From positions 1 through 17,201 of the forward strand of contig JAFSFU010000013.1 in assembly GCA_017435025.1 (NCBI GenBank): a stretch of DNA of 17,201 bases. The letters are read 5' to 3'. The notes under the pieces were generated by a model, which searched no databases, was not told where the DNA came from, and saw only the letters and a program-made list of their open reading frames with translations. Origin of the DNA: Lachnospiraceae bacterium (lineage in GTDB: Bacteria; Bacillota_A; Clostridia; Lachnospirales; Lachnospiraceae). The translations under genes and the position numbers were made by a program. Positions 14,558 to 17,201 of the stretch are shown one piece after another (positions within the stretch are counted from its first letter, which is position 1; every line of letters starts with the position of its first letter).

Positions 14558-15526
14558 TTATTTACCATCTAACTCATGTTCGTTGGTAATCCGTTTCTCG
14601 ATAATATACCGTGGCCGTCCTTTTACCTCCATATAGATCTTGCCGATGTATTCGCCCATAACGCCAAGACAGATCAATTGTACTCCACTCACAAAGCAAA
14701 TGATACAGGTCATACTGGCCCAACCGGTCACCGTTGCTCCCATCATCTGGCGAACCACAGCCCAGATCACACCAACAAAACTTAAGAATGCAACGATTCC
14801 ACCAGCCCCCATGATCAGGCGAAGAGGTCGAATACTGAAGCTGGTGATTCCATCAAGGGCAAGTCCGATCATTTTCTTCAACGAATACTTTGACTTTCCT
14901 GCCACACGTTCCTGGCGTTCATAATAGACAGCCGTGCTTTTAAATCCCACCAGCGGAATCATCCCCCTGAGAAACAAATTTGTCTCTCGGAACTGCTCCA
15001 AAACATGAATCACCCGATTGGAAAGAAGTCGGTAGTCCGCATGATTATAAACCATCTCTGCTCCCATTTCGTCCATCAGCTTGTAAAATCCCTGAGCGGT
15101 AGTCCGTTTCCATATCGGATCAGAACTGCGATCTCTTCGCACTCCGTAAACGATCTCGCAGCCATCATGATATGCATCGATCATCGCTTCCATGGCCCGC
15201 AGATCGTCCTGCCCGTCACAGTCCAGGGTGATCGTAATATCAGCTTTATCTTTTGCTTCCATCAGGCCCGCCAGAATCGCATTCTGATGACCACAATTTC
15301 GACTGAGTCTTATACCCAAAACTCTTCCATCATTTTTTGCATATTCCGAGATAAGATTCCATGTACGATCCGTACTCCCATCATCCACAAACAGAATCCG
15401 GCTCTCACTGCTGATTTTTCCTTGGGATACCAGCGTTTCTAACGTTTCTGCGAATAATTTCATTGTAATCGGCAGCACGTCCTCTTCATTATAGCAAGGG
15501 ATCACCATATATAGTTTTGCACACAT
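14558..15526 (-). CDS. GT2-family polyprenyl-phosphate glycosyltransferase (GtrB/DPM1-like)
   Basis: A 322-residue membrane glycosyltransferase. Residues 1-230 are the GT2 catalytic domain: VIPCYNEED (8-16), VDDGSTD (47-53), the SRNCGHQNA segment (75-83), the metal-binding DCD at 102-104 with GQDD, and the ERVAGKSKYS segment (206-215) seen in bactoprenol-phosphate glucosyltransferases. Two membrane segments follow (about 238-260 and 270-292). In the family such enzymes transfer a sugar from a nucleotide donor to undecaprenyl phosphate for later decoration of the cell envelope. The sugar cannot be told from sequence. No GtrA-type flippase or GtrC-like transferase lies nearby. AGGAGGGG lies 7 bases before ATG, and the gene starts 28 bases after the NudC-like gene, so they share a transcript. 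Confidence 0.94.
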   Translation of the reverse strand: MCAKLYMVIPCYNEEDVLPITMKLFAETLETLVSQGKISSESRILFVDDGSTDRTWNLISEYAKNDGRVLGIRLSRNCGHQNAILAGLMEAKDKADITITLDCDGQDDLRAMEAMIDAYHDGCEIVYGVRRDRSSDPIWKRTTAQGFYKLMDEMGAEMVYNHADYRLLSNRVIHVLEQFRETNLFLRGMIPLVGFKSTAVYYERQERVAGKSKYSLKKMIGLALDGITSFSIRPLRLIMGAGGIVAFLSFVGVIWAVVRQMMGATVTGWASMTCIICFVSGVQLICLGVMGEYIGKIYMEVKGRPRYIIEKRITNEHELDGK

Positions 15527-15554
15527 TTCATATCCCCTCCTACAATCATCTCTT

Positions 15555-16439
15555 CTATTCCGCAGGTTTCAAACCGGTGGCCTCGTAGAATTTCTCCACA
15601 CTTCCATACTTAAACACCATTTTCATCTCACTTCCAATGCTGTTTAAGATCATGTCATCCGGAATCTCATCTCTTGTAAACCAACCGGCCTCGGAAAGCT
15701 CCGTCTCCTGCAGCTTGATCGTATCATCACCATCCAGTTCTGCAAAGAAACCGATCATCTCTGTATCCGAAAATGCCCACGGCTGGCTCTTATAATATCG
15801 GATATTCTTCACCTTTAATCCAACTTCTTCCATTACCTCACGGCGAACCGTATCCTCAAAAGTCTCACCGATTTCCACAAAGCCGGCAATCAGTGCATAC
15901 CCACGGTAAGTACTGCTGCTGGTCGTATATCTGGAAAGAACCACGCGGTCTCCATCGGTGATCGCAACGATCACCGCCGGACAGATTTTCGGATACTCCG
16001 TCAGACCACATTCCGGACATACCAGGGCACGCTCGACCTTACTGTCTTCCGTCCGATGTCCGCATCTTCCGCAGAACTTTCGATTTTCCTTCCATCGGTA
16101 GAGCTGGGTCGCTGTGATTCCTGCAAATGCCTGATACATCGGCTTCATGCTGCGGAATGCCGCATTCGTGCAGAGTTCATAACCATCCGGCACATCCGGA
16201 TTCATCTGATCCACATAATAATAGCCGGTGCCATCAATGGCAAACAGATAATACGCATGTTCTTCCAGATACTCTCTCTCCGATGGGAAATCTGAGAATC
16301 TCGGAATCTCAAAACTGCCATCCCCCTCTGCTCGCAGCAAAGTTTTGTTGTCTTTCATATATAAGATATAATCACCGTCTCCGGCTTTTTTCTGTTCATA
16401 AGTCAGATCATATTTATGGGCACCAATATCCTGAATCAT
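15555..16439 (-). CDS. nudC: NADH pyrophosphatase, NudC-type Nudix hydrolase
   Basis: A 294-residue cytosolic enzyme that in its family hydrolyses NAD(H) to NMN(H) and AMP and can remove NAD caps from RNA. Domains in order: a variable N-terminal domain (1-115); a zinc ribbon with C123, C126, C141 and C144 (CGRCG and CPECG); then the Nudix domain. The Nudix box fits G-x5-E-x7-REUxEExGU exactly (G186, E192, R200-E201, E204-E205, G207). The SQPWAF motif at 218-223 is the NudC hallmark that separates it from other Nudix enzymes. ATG at 16439 has AAAGGAG 8 bases upstream and a sigma-A promoter about 30 bases further up. It is probably a housekeeping gene unrelated to the secretion operon. Confidence 0.96.
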   Translation of the reverse strand: MIQDIGAHKYDLTYEQKKAGDGDYILYMKDNKTLLRAEGDGSFEIPRFSDFPSEREYLEEHAYYLFAIDGTGYYYVDQMNPDVPDGYELCTNAAFRSMKPMYQAFAGITATQLYRWKENRKFCGRCGHRTEDSKVERALVCPECGLTEYPKICPAVIVAITDGDRVVLSRYTTSSSTYRGYALIAGFVEIGETFEDTVRREVMEEVGLKVKNIRYYKSQPWAFSDTEMIGFFAELDGDDTIKLQETELSEAGWFTRDEIPDDMILNSIGSEMKMVFKYGSVEKFYEATGLKPAE

Positions 16440-16469
16440 CTCATGTACTCCTTTTTTATCGATAATTTC

Positions 16470-16498
16470 ATGATAAGTCAGTCACCTGGTTTTGTCAA
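16470..16498 (-). promoter_or_regulatory. sigma-A promoter of the NudC/GT2 unit
   Basis: On the minus strand TTGACA (16493..16498), a 17-base spacer and TATCAT (16470..16475, five of six to consensus) lie 30 bases before the NudC start. Confidence 0.8.
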
Positions 16499-16503
16499 AC
16501 GAA

Positions 16504-16515
16504 ACCGATTTCGGT
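16504..16515. promoter_or_regulatory. short inverted repeat between divergent promoters
   Basis: ACCGA-TT-TCGGT lies between the NudC and MATE promoters, just upstream of both -35 boxes. It could be an operator, but five-base arms can occur by chance. Confidence 0.25.
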
Positions 16516-16542
16516 CATATCGCAAGTTACCGTTAACTTTTA

Positions 16543-16571
16543 TTGACTAGAATTCGAAATTATCTTATAAT
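16543..16571 (+). promoter_or_regulatory. sigma-A promoter of the MATE gene
   Basis: TTGACT (16543..16548), a 17-base spacer and a perfect TATAAT (16566..16571) lie 32 bases before the ATG at 16604, with AAAGGAG (16590..16596) in between. Confidence 0.88.
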
Positions 16572-16603
16572 TCTTATCGTTCTTTTTTGAAAGGAGTTTT
16601 CAT

Positions 16604-17201
16604 ATGAAGCAAGAAAATAAGATGGGTGTTATGCCCATCAATAAACTCATCTTATCCATGTCTCTTCCGATGGTTGTATCTATGCTGATCCAGGCACTTT
16701 ACAATATCATCGACAGCATGTTCGTAGCACAGATCAGCGAAAATGCACTGACTGCTGTTTCGCTGGCATTCCCGGCACAGAACCTGATGATCGCTGTGGC
16801 AACCGGCACCGGTGTCGGTATCAATGCAAGCCTTTCCAGAAGTCTCGGAGAAAAGAATTTCGACCGTGCCAACAACATTGCAAACCACGCCATTTTCCTG
16901 GCATTCTGCAGCTATCTGGCATTTGCACTCTTCGGACTCGTATTTGCAGAACAGTTCTTCCTGTTGCAGACCAATATCCCGGATATTGTCGAATATGGTA
17001 CATCTTATTTAAGAATCTGTACGATCTTTTCCATCGGATTATTCGGCGAGATTGCATTCGAACGCCTTATGCAGTCCACCGGTAAAACCTTTTATACCAT
17101 GATCGTGCAGGGAACCGGTGCCATTATTAATATCATTCTGGATCCGATCTGTATTTTCGGTCTTTTGGGTGTTCCAGCTATGGGTGTATCCGGTGCAGCC
17201 G
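16604..17201 (+). CDS. MATE-family multidrug/metabolite exporter, 5' part
   Basis: The frame is open from ATG at 16604 to the right edge, so only the first 199 residues are seen. They begin MKQENKMGVMPINKLILSMS, with the usual short cytoplasmic lead into helix 1. The stretch LPMVVSMLIQALYNIIDSMF, the AVSLAFPAQNLMIAVATGTG segment, SRSLGEKN (a loop conserved in the family) and LMQSTGKTFYTM then GAIINIILDPICIFG are characteristic of MATE transporters, which export cationic compounds using a Na+ or H+ gradient. Some five to six membrane helices are visible out of an expected twelve. It is divergent from NudC, has its own promoter and an AAAGGAG site 7 bases before the start. The substrate cannot be told. 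The 3' end is cut by the window, not by mutation. Confidence 0.93.
   Translation, partial: MKQENKMGVMPINKLILSMSLPMVVSMLIQALYNIIDSMFVAQISENALTAVSLAFPAQNLMIAVATGTGVGINASLSRSLGEKNFDRANNIANHAIFLAFCSYLAFALFGLVFAEQFFLLQTNIPDIVEYGTSYLRICTIFSIGLFGEIAFERLMQSTGKTFYTMIVQGTGAIINIILDPICIFGLLGVPAMGVSGAA

Noticed and set aside
14415..14636. Small plus-strand open frame in the intergenic region
   Set aside because: No ribosome site; it runs through the terminator hairpin and into the antisense of the GT2 gene.
14558..16439. GT2 and NudC genes as part of the secretion system
   Set aside because: They have their own promoter and are separated from the operon by a terminator; their functions are general.

Overview
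The window looks like chromosomal DNA of a gut-type Clostridia, most likely a Lachnospiraceae. This rests on strong AGGAGG-type ribosome sites, clostridial-style sigma-A promoters, fairly low GC by eye, and the style of the proteins (PrgI/VirB4-type conjugation machinery, SpoIIAB/SpoIIAA-type regulators, DUF1292, Gram-positive surface proteins with a C-terminal membrane anchor). I cannot name the species from sequence alone.

Region 1 (13..14277, minus strand) holds twelve consecutive genes in one direction. They are separated by at most 32 bases and several overlap, so they read as one operon. In transcription order they are: a SpoIIAB/RsbW-like ATP-binding protein, a DUF1292 acidic protein, a STAS anti-sigma-antagonist-like protein, a CPBP intramembrane protease, a VirD4/TraG coupling ATPase, a signal-peptide Ig-like protein with a membrane anchor, two paralogous VirB6/TrbL-like polytopic membrane proteins, a VirB4 ATPase with a fused PrgI-like membrane domain, a small substrate-binding lipoprotein, a 96-residue basic protein, and a second Ig-like anchored protein that is a diverged paralogue of the first. 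This is the core of a Gram-positive type IV secretion system (two ATPases, channel, surface proteins) with a partner-switching regulatory module at its head. No relaxase, integrase, VirB8-like protein, cell-wall hydrolase or attachment site is visible here; the operon may continue beyond the left edge.

Region 2 (14278..14557) is a 280-base gap. It has a TATAAT box for the long operon and an intrinsic terminator for the genes to its right.

Region 3 (14558..16439, minus strand) is a two-gene unit: a GT2 polyprenyl-phosphate glycosyltransferase and a NudC-type NADH pyrophosphatase, read from a good sigma-A promoter. From the same intergenic region a divergent sigma-A promoter drives a MATE-family exporter on the plus strand (16604 to the right edge, incomplete).

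The main point of interest is the regulated secretion operon. Its unusual parts are the VirB6-like protein with a C-terminal run of 18-residue beta-solenoid-like repeats, the orphan solute-binding lipoprotein with an altered ligand site, the paired Ig-like surface proteins, and the kinase/DUF1292/STAS/protease head. How these act together is inference; a regulated machine that delivers DNA or protein at cell contact would fit.
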